Of a stretch of 64,000 nucleotides of DNA, positions 50,560-58,666 are shown piece after piece. The position numbers and the translations under genes are program-made. The notes under the pieces were generated by a model. That model saw only the letters and a list, made by a program, of their open reading frames with translations. It made no database searches and was not told where the DNA came from. Numbering within the stretch: position 1 is the stretch's first letter; every line of letters begins with the position of its first letter. Source of the DNA: Streptomyces sp. Ag109_O5-1 (GTDB lineage: Bacteria; Actinomycetota; Actinomycetes; Streptomycetales; Streptomycetaceae); NCBI RefSeq assembly GCF_003814875.1, contig NZ_RKQF01000001.1, forward strand, positions 5,704,001-5,768,000, written 5' to 3'.

Positions 50560-50973
50560 ATGAGTACATACCGCGTGAACCCGTCCGCACCGGACGAGGC
50601 CTACGTCAGCTTCTGGCAGGAACGCCACCTGTGCACCCTCACGACACTGCGGCCCGACGGCAGCCCGCATGTCGTTCCCGTCGGGGTGACATACGACCCG
50701 GAGGCGCGGCTGGCTCGGGTGATCACCAACAAGACGAGCACGAAGGTGTCCCATGTGCTGGGCGCCGGGCCGGACGGGGCCCGGGTGGCGGTGTGCCAGG
50801 TGGCCGGGCGGCGGTGGGCGACGCTGGAGGGGCGGGCGTACGTCCGGACCGAGCCGGGACGGGTGGCGGAGGCCGAGCGGCGGTACGCGGAGCGGTACGG
50901 GAGAACCCCCGGGGAGAACCCGTCCCGGGTGGTCATCGAGATCGAGGTGGAGGGCGCACTGGGGCGGGGGTGA
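50560..50973 (+). CDS. Pyridoxamine 5'-phosphate oxidase-like, probable F420/FMN-dependent protein
   Basis: 137 residues, split-barrel fold. Motifs: YVSFWQERHLCTLTTLRPDGSPHVVPVGVTYDP, ARVITNKTSTKVSHVL, ARVAVCQVAGRRWATLEGRAYV, GENPSRVVIEIEVE, typical of the TIGR03618-like actinobacterial subgroup that often uses F420. Divergent from clpB across the HAIR operator; whether it too is heat-regulated is unclear. Substrate unknown. Confidence 0.87.
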   Translation: MSTYRVNPSAPDEAYVSFWQERHLCTLTTLRPDGSPHVVPVGVTYDPEARLARVITNKTSTKVSHVLGAGPDGARVAVCQVAGRRWATLEGRAYVRTEPGRVAEAERRYAERYGRTPGENPSRVVIEIEVEGALGRG

Positions 50974-51082
50974 GCGGAGCGGGCCGGCACCTCGGGGCGA
51001 CCACCCCGTTCTACCGGCGGGTTTCGGCCACCGTGAACGTTGACCGGAAACGGTCGATACCTCGAAATGTCCCCCGAAAACT

Positions 51083-51123
51083 GCAGCGGCGTCACCGTGT
51101 TCAGGTCACGGTGACGCCGCTGC
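51083..51123. terminator. Perfect 17-bp hairpin, probable bidirectional terminator
   Basis: GCAGCGGCGTCACCGTG (51083-51099), loop TTCAGGT, CACGGTGACGCCGCTGC (51107-51123). It is between the convergent ends of the flavin/F420 protein (50973) and the Rieske-like gene (51167), where a bidirectional terminator is expected. A longer imperfect outer stem (CCCCC/GGGGG) flanks it. Confidence 0.8.
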
Positions 51124-51166
51124 TGGGGGAAGCACCTGAGCGATCTTTTACGACGGGGGAATCGCG

Positions 51167-51502
51167 TCAGGCACTGCGGGGGGTGGCCGAGATGGTCCTC
51201 ACGTCCGGCACCTCCGGCTCAGCCAGCCGGTGGTCCCGTTGGTCCAGGTTCACAAAGATCATTCCGTACCGGACGGCACAGCGGACGGGCTGTGGCGCGC
51301 CCCGGGGCTTGCGCAGACACCGGTAGGCCCGTACGTCCTCGTCCTCGTCCCGCGTGACGACGACCGGCTCACCGAAGACGGTCACCATCAACGAGTCACC
51401 ACTGTGGGGGATGGCGGTGACCAGGTCGATGAAGTGCCAGCCCGAGCGGTAGGCGGTGGCCATTTCGCGGCGGAAGGATCGGTCGTCCGGTGGGGTGGTC
51501 AC
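51167..51502 (-). CDS. Rieske-fold protein lacking the [2Fe-2S] ligands
   Basis: 111 residues from a GTG at 51502 with GGGAGC upstream. The sequence SGWHFIDLVTAIPHSGDSLM...GEPVVVTRDEDEDVRAYRCL-KPRGAP...RYGMIFVNLD follows the order of a Rieske oxygenase N-terminal domain (W-x-x-V, P-G-D, GEPVVV-RD, C-x-H-RGAP, RYG-IWVW). Here CxH has become CLRK, and the whole second ligand loop (CxxHG) is missing. It cannot bind a normal cluster. It lies 13 bp after the small peptide gene, with which it forms an operon. Possible sensor or binding protein; inference. Confidence 0.65.
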   Translation of the reverse strand: MTTPPDDRSFRREMATAYRSGWHFIDLVTAIPHSGDSLMVTVFGEPVVVTRDEDEDVRAYRCLRKPRGAPQPVRCAVRYGMIFVNLDQRDHRLAEPEVPDVRTISATPRSA

Positions 51503-51515
51503 GTCAGCTCCCAGC

Positions 51516-51668
51516 TCAGTCTGCCGTACTGGCGTTCACAGCTACCGCAGGCCATTCGGTGATCGCCTGCACTTCGCCTTTCTTGTCGGACACTCCACGG
51601 AGACCTCCCACGACCACCAGGACGGAGAAGGCGGCGACGAGCACCGAGCGAAGCAGTCTGTTACGCAT
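51516..51668 (-). CDS. Small hydrophobic-leader peptide (50 residues), candidate signal precursor
   Basis: A short gene below usual cut-offs. ATG at 51668: MRNRLLRSVLVAAFSVLVVV, then GGLRGVSDKKGEVQ and AITEWPAVAVNASTAD, TGA at 51516-51518. Basic N-region, a 13-16 residue hydrophobic core, and a polar 25-residue tail fit a secreted or membrane-tethered peptide. GAGG lies 13 bases upstream, rather far. It sits 13 bp before the Rieske-like gene and is divergent from the first LuxR regulator (105-bp gap), the layout of a peptide-receptor module. Identity as a signal is hypothesis. Confidence 0.6.
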   Translation of the reverse strand: MRNRLLRSVLVAAFSVLVVVGGLRGVSDKKGEVQAITEWPAVAVNASTAD

Positions 51669-51773
51669 TGTCGGCTTCGTTCCTCACTTGAAGGTCCCCT
51701 TTTCCCCCGCCAGGTACGACGATGGCTCATTCGGGCACGTCGTGGCCACAGGATCAGTGCATCATGTTCCTGC

Positions 51774-52805
51774 ATGTTCAGGACCCTGGGGGGTGGAGAT
51801 TTGGCAACCAATCGGGCGAAAGCGGCACATCCTCATCCGATGACCGAGCTGTGTGACGAAGGCCGCCGTCTTTACGCCATCTCCCTGCGCTCAGGACGCG
51901 TCGCCCGCAAGGACGCGGAAGCCGCTCCCTGTCTGATGGAGTTCGCGCTTCTCCATCCGGATCCGGACGACGCCGACTGGTTGCGGCCGGTCCCGCCGGC
52001 CATCGCACTGGCCCGCCGGCTGAACCCGATCGAGCGCGAGATCACCGAGCGCAGACAACTGTCGGTCGAGCTCTCCCAGATATTCGAGCCCTTCATGTCG
52101 ATCGGCGCGGAGGTGAACACCCCCAGCGACTCCATCACCGTCCTGGAAGGCGGCGACCGGATCAACGCGGCCCTCAACCTCGCCACTTCGCAGGTCCGCA
52201 CCGAACTCGTCACGGTACAGCCGTCCGACCGCATCTCGGAGAGCAGCCTGCTGAAGAGCCTTGAACGCGACCGGGCCCTGATCGAACGCGGTGTGAAGAT
52301 CCGGAGCCTGTACCAGCACACGGCCCGCTACAACCCGGAGAAGCTGGCGTACTCGGCCCAGCTCTCGGACGGCAAGGTCGAGTACCGCACCATCGACGAA
52401 CTGGTGGAACGGCTGATAATCGTCGACGGAGCGATCGCGTTCATCCCCGCCCGCGACGACCAGAAGATCGCCCTGGAACTGCGCCACCCCGGCCTGATCC
52501 GCTACCTCATGAAGGTCTTCGAGTACCTGTGGGACCGGGCCGTGCCGATGAGCGCCGGCGGGCCGTACTCGGCCGACTCCGACGGCATCACCGAGATCCA
52601 GTACTCCATCGCCAAGCTTCTCGTGGAGGGCCACGTCGACGAGGCCATCGCCCGCAGGCTGGGGATGAACGTACGCACCTGCCGCGCCCATATCGCCAAG
52701 CTGGCCCAGGCCCTCGGCAGCGGCAGCCGCGCCCAACTCGGCTATCTCATCGCCCAGTCCGGCCTCCTGGAACAGACGCTCCCGGGGGAGGGTGACACCC
52801 GGTGA
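51774..52805 (+). CDS. LuxR-type regulator with PLD/TrmB-like sensor domain (array member 1)
   Basis: 343 residues from the ATG at 51774 (TTG 51801 and ATG 51840 also possible; paralogue alignment favours one of the first two). The N-terminal family start ELCDEGRRLYAISLRSGRV is followed by a sensor domain (about 90-250) with GVKIRSLYQHTARY, IDELVERLIIVDGAIAFIPA and IALELRHPGLIRYLMKVFEYLW, then a LuxR HTH ITEIQYSIAKLLVEGHVDEAIARRLGMNVRTCRAHIAKLAQALG. No receiver domain. Coupled to member 2 by GTGA. A GTGGCCAC palindrome (51742-51749) lies in its promoter region. Confidence 0.86.
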   Translation: MFRTLGGGDLATNRAKAAHPHPMTELCDEGRRLYAISLRSGRVARKDAEAAPCLMEFALLHPDPDDADWLRPVPPAIALARRLNPIEREITERRQLSVELSQIFEPFMSIGAEVNTPSDSITVLEGGDRINAALNLATSQVRTELVTVQPSDRISESSLLKSLERDRALIERGVKIRSLYQHTARYNPEKLAYSAQLSDGKVEYRTIDELVERLIIVDGAIAFIPARDDQKIALELRHPGLIRYLMKVFEYLWDRAVPMSAGGPYSADSDGITEIQYSIAKLLVEGHVDEAIARRLGMNVRTCRAHIAKLAQALGSGSRAQLGYLIAQSGLLEQTLPGEGDTR

Positions 52806-53800
52806 CGTACACCCCGCACATCGAACACGGCATCGAGGACCTGTGCGACGCGGGGACGAAACTCTACGAACACGCCCTGCGCCAGGGGCGGCTGTCCGCC
52901 GAGGACGTCGCCGAGGCCCCCTGCCTCGTCGACCTCGGCCTGCTCCACCCGGCGCTGGACGACGTCGACCGGCTGGAGCCCGTCGCCCCGGACATCGCCC
53001 TGAACCGGCTCCTGCGCGGATCCCGCGCCCGCATCGCCGAGGAATGGCGGCTGGAGGAGCGCCTGCTGGAACTCCTCGGACCGCTGACGACCATCCAGGG
53101 CATGCCCGGCACGACGACGGACTCCCCGGCCCTACGGCTGCTGAGCGGCACCCGGCGGATCAACCAGGCGCTCGACGAGGCCATGGCCGAGGCCCGGCTG
53201 GAAGTCCTCTGCGTCCAGCCGCACGCCGGCCTGGTCGGTGAACGCGGCGAGGCGGCCCTCCCGGCCGCCCACGAGCGCGACCAGACGTTCCTCGACCGCG
53301 GCGGCCGCATTCGCACGCTCTACCAGCACACCCTGCGCCATCTGCCGAACGTGTACACCTACGCCGAGGACCTGAAGGGCGACAATGAGGCCCGCGGCCT
53401 CGACGAGGTGCCCGACCGGCTCGTGCTCATCGACCAGACGGTCGCCTTCGTCCCTGCCAACGCCGACGGCACCCTTGCCCTGGAAGTCCGCCACCCCGCC
53501 CTGGTCAAGTACCTGACCACCACCTTCGAACGGCTCTGGCGCCTGGCCACCCCGATGTTCCCCAAGACCGAGCAGCGCCCCACCGTCAACGGCATCACCC
53601 CCCGCCAGCAGGCCATCGCCGCCCTCCTCGTCGAGGGCCACACCGACGCCGTCATCGCCGAACGCCTCGGCATGAACGTGCGCACCGCCCGCGTCCACAT
53701 CGCCAAGCTCGCCGCCACCCTCGGCAGCGAGAGCCGCGCCCAACTCGGCTTTCTGATAGGTCAGTCGGGGATCCTCGACGAACCGGCGCCCGTGCGATGA
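52802..53800 (+). CDS. LuxR-type regulator with PLD/TrmB-like sensor domain (array member 2)
   Basis: 332 residues from a GTG overlapping the previous stop (GTGA). Same architecture as member 1: LCDAGTKLYEHALRQGRLSAED, GGRIRTLYQHTLRHLPNVYTYAEDLKG, LDEVPDRLVLIDQTVAFVPANADGTLALEVRHPALVKYL, and HTH GITPRQQAIAALLVEGHTDAVIAERLGMNVRTARVHIAKLAATLG. More similar to member 3 than to member 1; the two share long identical stretches in the C-terminal half, indicating recent tandem duplication or gene conversion. Confidence 0.9.
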   Translation: MTYTPHIEHGIEDLCDAGTKLYEHALRQGRLSAEDVAEAPCLVDLGLLHPALDDVDRLEPVAPDIALNRLLRGSRARIAEEWRLEERLLELLGPLTTIQGMPGTTTDSPALRLLSGTRRINQALDEAMAEARLEVLCVQPHAGLVGERGEAALPAAHERDQTFLDRGGRIRTLYQHTLRHLPNVYTYAEDLKGDNEARGLDEVPDRLVLIDQTVAFVPANADGTLALEVRHPALVKYLTTTFERLWRLATPMFPKTEQRPTVNGITPRQQAIAALLVEGHTDAVIAERLGMNVRTARVHIAKLAATLGSESRAQLGFLIGQSGILDEPAPVR

Positions 53801-54780
53801 GCCGCTGCGAGCACGGCGTCGACGAGCTGTGCCCGGCCGGCGCCGCACTCTACGAACGCGCCCTGCGCACCGGACACATCACCGCCGAGGACGCCGCCGA
53901 CACACCCTGCCTCACCGACTTCGGCCTCCTCCACCCCGCACTGGACGACGTCACCCGGCTGCAACCCGTGACCCCCGCAGCAGCCCTGCACCGGCTCCTG
54001 CGCGCGGCCCGCAGCCGCGTCGCCGCCGAACGGCACCGCGAGAACCGGCTGGTGGACCTGTTCGAACCACTGACGCAGATCAACGGGCGGGCGGCTCCGG
54101 ACATCGCGCCCCTGCACCTGCTCAGCGGTACCCAGCAGATCAACCGGGCCATTTCGCAGGCACTGGCGGAGGCGACCACGGAGGTCATCGGCATCCAGCC
54201 GCGTGTCGGCCTCGTCGGCCCGCGCGGCGCAGCCGCCCAGCAGATCGCCCTCGCCCGGGACCAGGCCTTCCTGGACGGCGGCGGCCGCATTCGCACCCTC
54301 TACCAGCACTCGCTGCGCCATGTGCCGAGCGTCTACACCTATGTCGAGCACCTGAAGGGCGACAGCACCGGCCGCAGCCTCGACGAGGTCCCCGACCGCC
54401 TCATCGTCATCGACCAGACGGTCGCCTTCGTCCCCGCCGACGCCGAAGGCACCCTCGCCCTGGAAGTCCGCCACCCCGCCCTGGTCGGCTACCTGGTCAC
54501 CACCTTCAACCGGCTCTGGCAGCTCGCCACACCCATGTTCCCCAAACCGGAACGCCGCCCCACCGTCAACGGCATCACCCCCCGCCAGCAGGCCATCGCC
54601 GCCCTCCTCGTCGAGGGCCACACCGACGCCGTCATCGCCGAACGCCTCGGCATGAACATCCGCACCGCCCGCGACCACATCGCCAAGCTCGCCGCGACCC
54701 TCGGCAGCGAGAGCCGCGCCCAACTCGGCTATCTCATCGGACGCTCGGGGATCCTTGCCCAGGAAGATCAGGAAGGCTGA
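53797..54780 (+). CDS. LuxR-type regulator with PLD/TrmB-like sensor domain (array member 3)
   Basis: 327 residues; the ATG overlaps the stop of member 2 (ATGA). Architecture as member 2: LCPAGAALYERALRTGHITAED, GGRIRTLYQHSLRHVPSVYTYVEHLKG, LDEVPDRLIVIDQTVAFVPADAEGTLALEVRHPALVGYL, HTH GITPRQQAIAALLVEGHTDAVIAERLGMNIRTARDHIAKLAATLG. The N-terminal halves of members 2 and 3 differ far more than the C-terminal halves, so ligand or partner specificity probably differs while DNA target is shared. Its 3' end overlaps the convergent member 4 by 47 bp. Confidence 0.9.
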   Translation: MSRCEHGVDELCPAGAALYERALRTGHITAEDAADTPCLTDFGLLHPALDDVTRLQPVTPAAALHRLLRAARSRVAAERHRENRLVDLFEPLTQINGRAAPDIAPLHLLSGTQQINRAISQALAEATTEVIGIQPRVGLVGPRGAAAQQIALARDQAFLDGGGRIRTLYQHSLRHVPSVYTYVEHLKGDSTGRSLDEVPDRLIVIDQTVAFVPADAEGTLALEVRHPALVGYLVTTFNRLWQLATPMFPKPERRPTVNGITPRQQAIAALLVEGHTDAVIAERLGMNIRTARDHIAKLAATLGSESRAQLGYLIGRSGILAQEDQEG

Positions 54781-55795
54781 CCACGGCCGGCGGACCGCTC
54801 GTCCCGCCGGGCGGCCGGTCCAGCCCCACCTGCGCTATCCGCACACCCAGTTGGGTACGGCTGGCCGCGCCCAGGGTCTCCGAGAGGCGCGCGATATGGG
54901 CGCGGCAGGTACGCACGCTGATGCCCAGGCGCTCGGCGATCACCGCGTCCTGGTGGCCCTCCGCAAGGAGCGCCGCAATGGATTGCTCCCTATGTGAGAT
55001 GCCCTCGATACCGGTGTCGGGGAGAGGGGCGGTGAGCGGGATCGCCAGCCGCCAGAGCCGTTCGAAGACGGTGACCAGGTACCCGACCAGAGCGGGATGG
55101 CGCAGCTCCAGGGCCATCGTGCGGTCGGCGTTCGCGGGGATGAACGCCACCGTGCGGTCGAAGAGGATCAGGCGGTCGATGACCTCGTCGAGGGTGCGGG
55201 CCTCCACCGCGTCGCCCATCAGCTCCAGGTAGTTGAGCAGCCCCTGGCCGTGCCGGGCGACATGCGTGTACAGGTCGCGCATCCGCACGCCCCGGCCGCG
55301 CAGGGCGACGGCCCGGTGCAGGCCCTCGGTCAGCTCGGACTCGCGGCGGATGCCGCCCGGCTGCACGGTCAGCACCTCGGTCGTGCACGCCTGGGTCGCC
55401 TCGTCCATGGCCGCCTGGATCCGCGACAGCCCGTCAAGGACCCGGATCGCCGCCGTGCCCTCGGCGGAGGCCGACGCGGCCCGCAACTGCCGTCCCAGAC
55501 CGGCGTACCAGTCGAACGCCGCCACCGCCGAGCCCATCCGCCGCTGGCTGTCCGTGACCTCGTCGTAGACCCCGCGCAGCAGCCGGGTCATGACCTCCTG
55601 CGGGGAGGTCGGCACCAGCCAGTCCATGTCGTCGGGGTCCGGGTGCAGCAGCGCCAGCTCCAGCAGACAGGGCACCGCGTCGGCGTCCGTGCGCGGCACC
55701 CGGCCCCGGCGCACGGCCCGGGAGTAGACACGGTCCCCGGCGGCGCACAGCCGGTCGGCACCGTGTGGATGCTCCTCCGCCCCGTGCCCGGTCAT
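54734..55795 (-). CDS. LuxR-type regulator with PLD/TrmB-like sensor domain (array member 4, opposite strand)
   Basis: 353 residues from the ATG at 55795 (a Met at 55837 is less likely). LCAAGDRVYSRAVRRGRVPRTDADAVPCLLELALLHPDPDDMDWL, sensor motifs RGVRMRDLYTHVARH, LDEVIDRLILFDRTVAFIPANADRTMALELRHPALVGYLVTVFERLW, HTH GISHREQSIAALLAEGHQDAVIAERLGISVRTCRAHIARLSETLG. More divergent than members 2 and 3 and closest in its DPDD segment to member 1. Convergent with the array, overlapping member 3 by 47 bp, so read-through could produce antisense RNA. Confidence 0.88.
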   Translation of the reverse strand: MTGHGAEEHPHGADRLCAAGDRVYSRAVRRGRVPRTDADAVPCLLELALLHPDPDDMDWLVPTSPQEVMTRLLRGVYDEVTDSQRRMGSAVAAFDWYAGLGRQLRAASASAEGTAAIRVLDGLSRIQAAMDEATQACTTEVLTVQPGGIRRESELTEGLHRAVALRGRGVRMRDLYTHVARHGQGLLNYLELMGDAVEARTLDEVIDRLILFDRTVAFIPANADRTMALELRHPALVGYLVTVFERLWRLAIPLTAPLPDTGIEGISHREQSIAALLAEGHQDAVIAERLGISVRTCRAHIARLSETLGAASRTQLGVRIAQVGLDRPPGGTSGPPAVVSLPDLPGQGSPSVR

Positions 55796-56188
55796 CGCCC
55801 ATTCCACCCCCGGTTTGCTGCCTCTTCCGCAGCGCAACTATGAGCGGTCCGGACCGGCTCCGCAACACGGCTCCCCTCGCACCGGGCGCCGTAATGCACC
55901 GGTACGACGGGGTATCGTCCGGCCTCCGCAGCCCGCGTTGCAACAAGATGACGGTGGTGCGCATGGGGTGCGGAAGGCAAGGTGGGAACCGCTTCCCACG
56001 GGCGTTGCCGGACGCCCGGTGGGTGCTCCGGCCGGCATCCCCCGCGGGCCGGAGCACCCGCGCAACGCGTCCACGGGGGAGTTGCGTTGCGGGGAGGGCC
56101 GCTCGCGGGCACGTGACGTGGAGGACCAGGCGGATCCCCGAAATCCGCCAGTGATCGCCGCGTTACGTGCCCGCTCTAACGTCCCCTC
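55796..56188. promoter_or_regulatory. Divergent control region with long inverted repeat
   Basis: 393 bp between regulator 4 and the ATP-grasp operon, with no credible gene. It holds a perfect 13-bp inverted repeat GGGTGCTCCGGCC / GGCCGGAGCACCC (56021-56033 with 56047-56059), flanked by a further GCGTTGC / GCAACGC pair (56002-56008 with 56062-56068). A shorter GGGAACC-GC-TTCCC-like symmetry precedes it at about 55983-55998. Confidence 0.6.
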
Positions 56189-57736
56189 ATGGCGGACATA
56201 TTTGACGCGTACGCGTTGGCCGACGCGTGGGACGAGATGTTTGTGCGGCCGGGTGAGGTCAGGACCGCCTATGAGCCGGTGCTGGCGGCACTTCAGCCGA
56301 TCGAGCCGAGTGAACTGCGCTTCCGGGCCGACCAGATGGCCCGTGCCTTCACCGACCGGGGCGTGACCTACGCCTTCGCGGGCGAGGAGCGGCCCTGGCC
56401 GCTGGACCTGGTGCCCAGGATCCTCGACGCCCTGGAATGGGATCTCATACGAAGAGGCGTCGCCCAGCGGGTACGGGCCCTGGAGGCCTATCTCGCCGAC
56501 GCCTACGGACATGCCCGCGCCTTCGAGGACGGTGTGGTCCCCTGGCGGCTGCTGCTGGGCTCACCGCACTTCCACCGGGCGGCGCACGCGGTGGAGCCGC
56601 CCGGCGGGGTGCGCATCCATGTGGCCGGGATCGACCTGGTCCGGGACGAGGCCGGCGCCTTCCGGGTGCTGGAGGACAACGTGCGGGTGCCGAGCGGGGT
56701 GTCGTACGTCATCGAGAACCGCAGGGCCATGACCCGGGTCTTTCCCTCCCTCTTCGCCGAACAGCACGTGCTGCCGGTCGACGGGTACCCACAGCGGCTG
56801 CTGGCCGCGCTGCGGGCCGCGGCGCCCGGCGGGGCGGCGAGCGACCCCCGGGTCGTCGTCCTCACCCCCGGCCCCAGCAACGCGGCCTACTTCGAACACG
56901 CCCTGCTCGCCCGGCTGATGGGCGTGCAGCTGGTGGAGGGCCACGACCTGGTGTGCCGCAGCAACCGGGTGTGGATGCGGACGACCCGGGGCGAGGTGCC
57001 CGTGCACGTCGTGTACCGGCGGCTCGACGACGACTTCCTCGACCCGCTGCACTTCCGCCCCGACTCGGTGATCGGCTGCCCCGGCATCCTGAGCGCCGCC
57101 GTCGCCGGGAACGTCACACTCGCGAACGCCGTCGGCAACGGCATCGCCGACGACAAGCTCCTCTACACCTACGTCCCGGACCTCATCCGCTACTACCTCG
57201 GCGAGGAACCGGTTCTCCCCAATGTGGAGTCCTACCGGCCCGATGAACCGGGCCAGTTGGAGGCGGTCCTCGACCAGCTGGACCAGCTCGTGGTGAAGCC
57301 CGTGGACGGGGCCGGCGGGCAGGGGATCGTCATCGGCCCGAAGGCCGACCGGGACACCCTGGAACGCACTCGCAAAGCGGTCGCCGCCGACCCGCGCGGC
57401 TTCATCGCGCAGCGCCCGGTCGCCCTCTCCACCTCTCCCACCCTCGCGGGTGACCGCATGGCCCCGCGCCACATCGACCTGCGCCCGTTCGCCGTGAACG
57501 ACGGCGACGACATCTGGGTGCTGCCCGGCGGCCTCACCCGGGTCGCCCTCCAGGAGGGCAACCTGATCGTCAACTCCAGCCAGGGCGGCGGCTCCAAGGA
57601 CACCTGGGTACTCGCCGAGGGCCCCGCCGAGCGCCCGGCGCCGGCCGGCACGGGCCCGATCCCCGCGATCGCCCCGCGCCGCCTGGGCCCCGACGGCACC
57701 CGTGCCGTCGTACCGGAAGGAGCGCAGCAGCAGTGA
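56189..57736 (+). CDS. Circularly permuted ATP-grasp ligase (CP_ATPgrasp_2)
   Basis: 515 residues. Regions typical of the DUF404/407 circularly permuted ATP-grasp family: ITYAFAGEE-like VTYAFAGEERPWPLDLVPRIL, VRIHVAGIDLVRDEAGAFRVLEDNVRVPSGVSYVIENR, VVLTPGPSNAAYFEHALLA, VVYRRLDDDFLDPLHF, LVVKPVDGAGGQGIVIG and IAQRPVALSTSPT. It is proposed from family context to ligate amino acids or peptides. It heads a three-gene operon with the alpha-E and transglutaminase-like proteins (GTGA overlap with the next gene). Confidence 0.95.
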   Translation: MADIFDAYALADAWDEMFVRPGEVRTAYEPVLAALQPIEPSELRFRADQMARAFTDRGVTYAFAGEERPWPLDLVPRILDALEWDLIRRGVAQRVRALEAYLADAYGHARAFEDGVVPWRLLLGSPHFHRAAHAVEPPGGVRIHVAGIDLVRDEAGAFRVLEDNVRVPSGVSYVIENRRAMTRVFPSLFAEQHVLPVDGYPQRLLAALRAAAPGGAASDPRVVVLTPGPSNAAYFEHALLARLMGVQLVEGHDLVCRSNRVWMRTTRGEVPVHVVYRRLDDDFLDPLHFRPDSVIGCPGILSAAVAGNVTLANAVGNGIADDKLLYTYVPDLIRYYLGEEPVLPNVESYRPDEPGQLEAVLDQLDQLVVKPVDGAGGQGIVIGPKADRDTLERTRKAVAADPRGFIAQRPVALSTSPTLAGDRMAPRHIDLRPFAVNDGDDIWVLPGGLTRVALQEGNLIVNSSQGGGSKDTWVLAEGPAERPAPAGTGPIPAIAPRRLGPDGTRAVVPEGAQQQ

Positions 57737-58665
57737 ACGACGTGATCCTCTCCCGTATCGCCGAGTCGCTGACCTGGACCGGACGGTATGTCGAACGGGC
57801 CGATGCCACCGGCCGCATCCTCGACGCCTATCTGCACCGGATGCTGGAGGACCCCTGGCGCGACGAGGACGCCGCCTGCCGCTCGCTGTATGCGATCCTC
57901 GGCGTGGACGCCGGCGCGCAGCGGGTGGACATGCAGCAGGTCCTGGACCAGCTCGCCTTCGACGCCCGCTCCACGTGCTCCATCGAGGGCGCCCTGAGCG
58001 CGGCCCGGCTGAACGCGCGCAGCGCCCGCGAGGCCGTCTCCTCCGAGATGTGGGAGTGCCTCAACTCCACCTGGCACGCGCTCGCCGACCAGCGACGGGC
58101 GGCCCGCCGCACCGGCCCGTACGCCTACCTGGAGCTGGTCCGCAGCCGGGCCGCCCTGTTCTTCGGGCTCGCCGACTCCACCATGAGCCGGGACGACAGC
58201 TGGCGGTTCGTGGTCCTCGGACGCAGCCTGGAACGGGTCGACATGACCGTACGGCTGCTGTCGGTGCGCGTACTGGACGCGGCGCACGCGCCGGACTGGC
58301 CGACGCTGCTCAGCGCCAGCGGGGCCGACGAGGCCTACGCGCGGGTGCACAGCGGGTTCGGGGACACCCCGCGGGTGGCCGAGTACCTGCTCCTGGACCG
58401 GGACTTCCCGCGCTCGGCCCTGCACGCGCTGAGCACGGCGGAGGAGTGCCTGGCCGCGCTCGGCCGGCCCCGTCAGGATCCGGCGCGCTCCCCCATCGGC
58501 CGGGCCCGCACCCGCCTCGAATACCTGGACACCGCCTCCCTGGAAGAACAGCTGCCGGTCCTGCTCCGGGACCTGCAACAGGCCTGCATGGCCTCCGCCG
58601 ACGCGGTCGCGGAGCGGTTCTTCCCGTACCAGGGGCCCGTGGAGTGGGCCCAGGAAGGAGCCTGA
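57733..58665 (+). CDS. Alpha-E domain protein
   Basis: 310 residues, all helical. It begins LSRIAESLTWTGRYVERADATGRILDAYLHRML, the characteristic start of alpha-E (DUF403) proteins, with DDSWRFVVLGRSLERVDMTVRLL later. Always linked to the CP-ATP-grasp ligase; it probably forms its accessory subunit. The GTG start overlaps the ligase stop (GTGA), and the transglutaminase gene follows after 1 bp. Confidence 0.94.
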   Translation: MNDVILSRIAESLTWTGRYVERADATGRILDAYLHRMLEDPWRDEDAACRSLYAILGVDAGAQRVDMQQVLDQLAFDARSTCSIEGALSAARLNARSAREAVSSEMWECLNSTWHALADQRRAARRTGPYAYLELVRSRAALFFGLADSTMSRDDSWRFVVLGRSLERVDMTVRLLSVRVLDAAHAPDWPTLLSASGADEAYARVHSGFGDTPRVAEYLLLDRDFPRSALHALSTAEECLAALGRPRQDPARSPIGRARTRLEYLDTASLEEQLPVLLRDLQQACMASADAVAERFFPYQGPVEWAQEGA

Positions 58666-58666
58666 C

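Noticed and set aside
48386..50563. 725-residue open frame antisense to clpB
   Set aside because: A by-product of high GC third positions opposite a strongly supported ClpB gene; no domain pattern and composition of a shadow frame.
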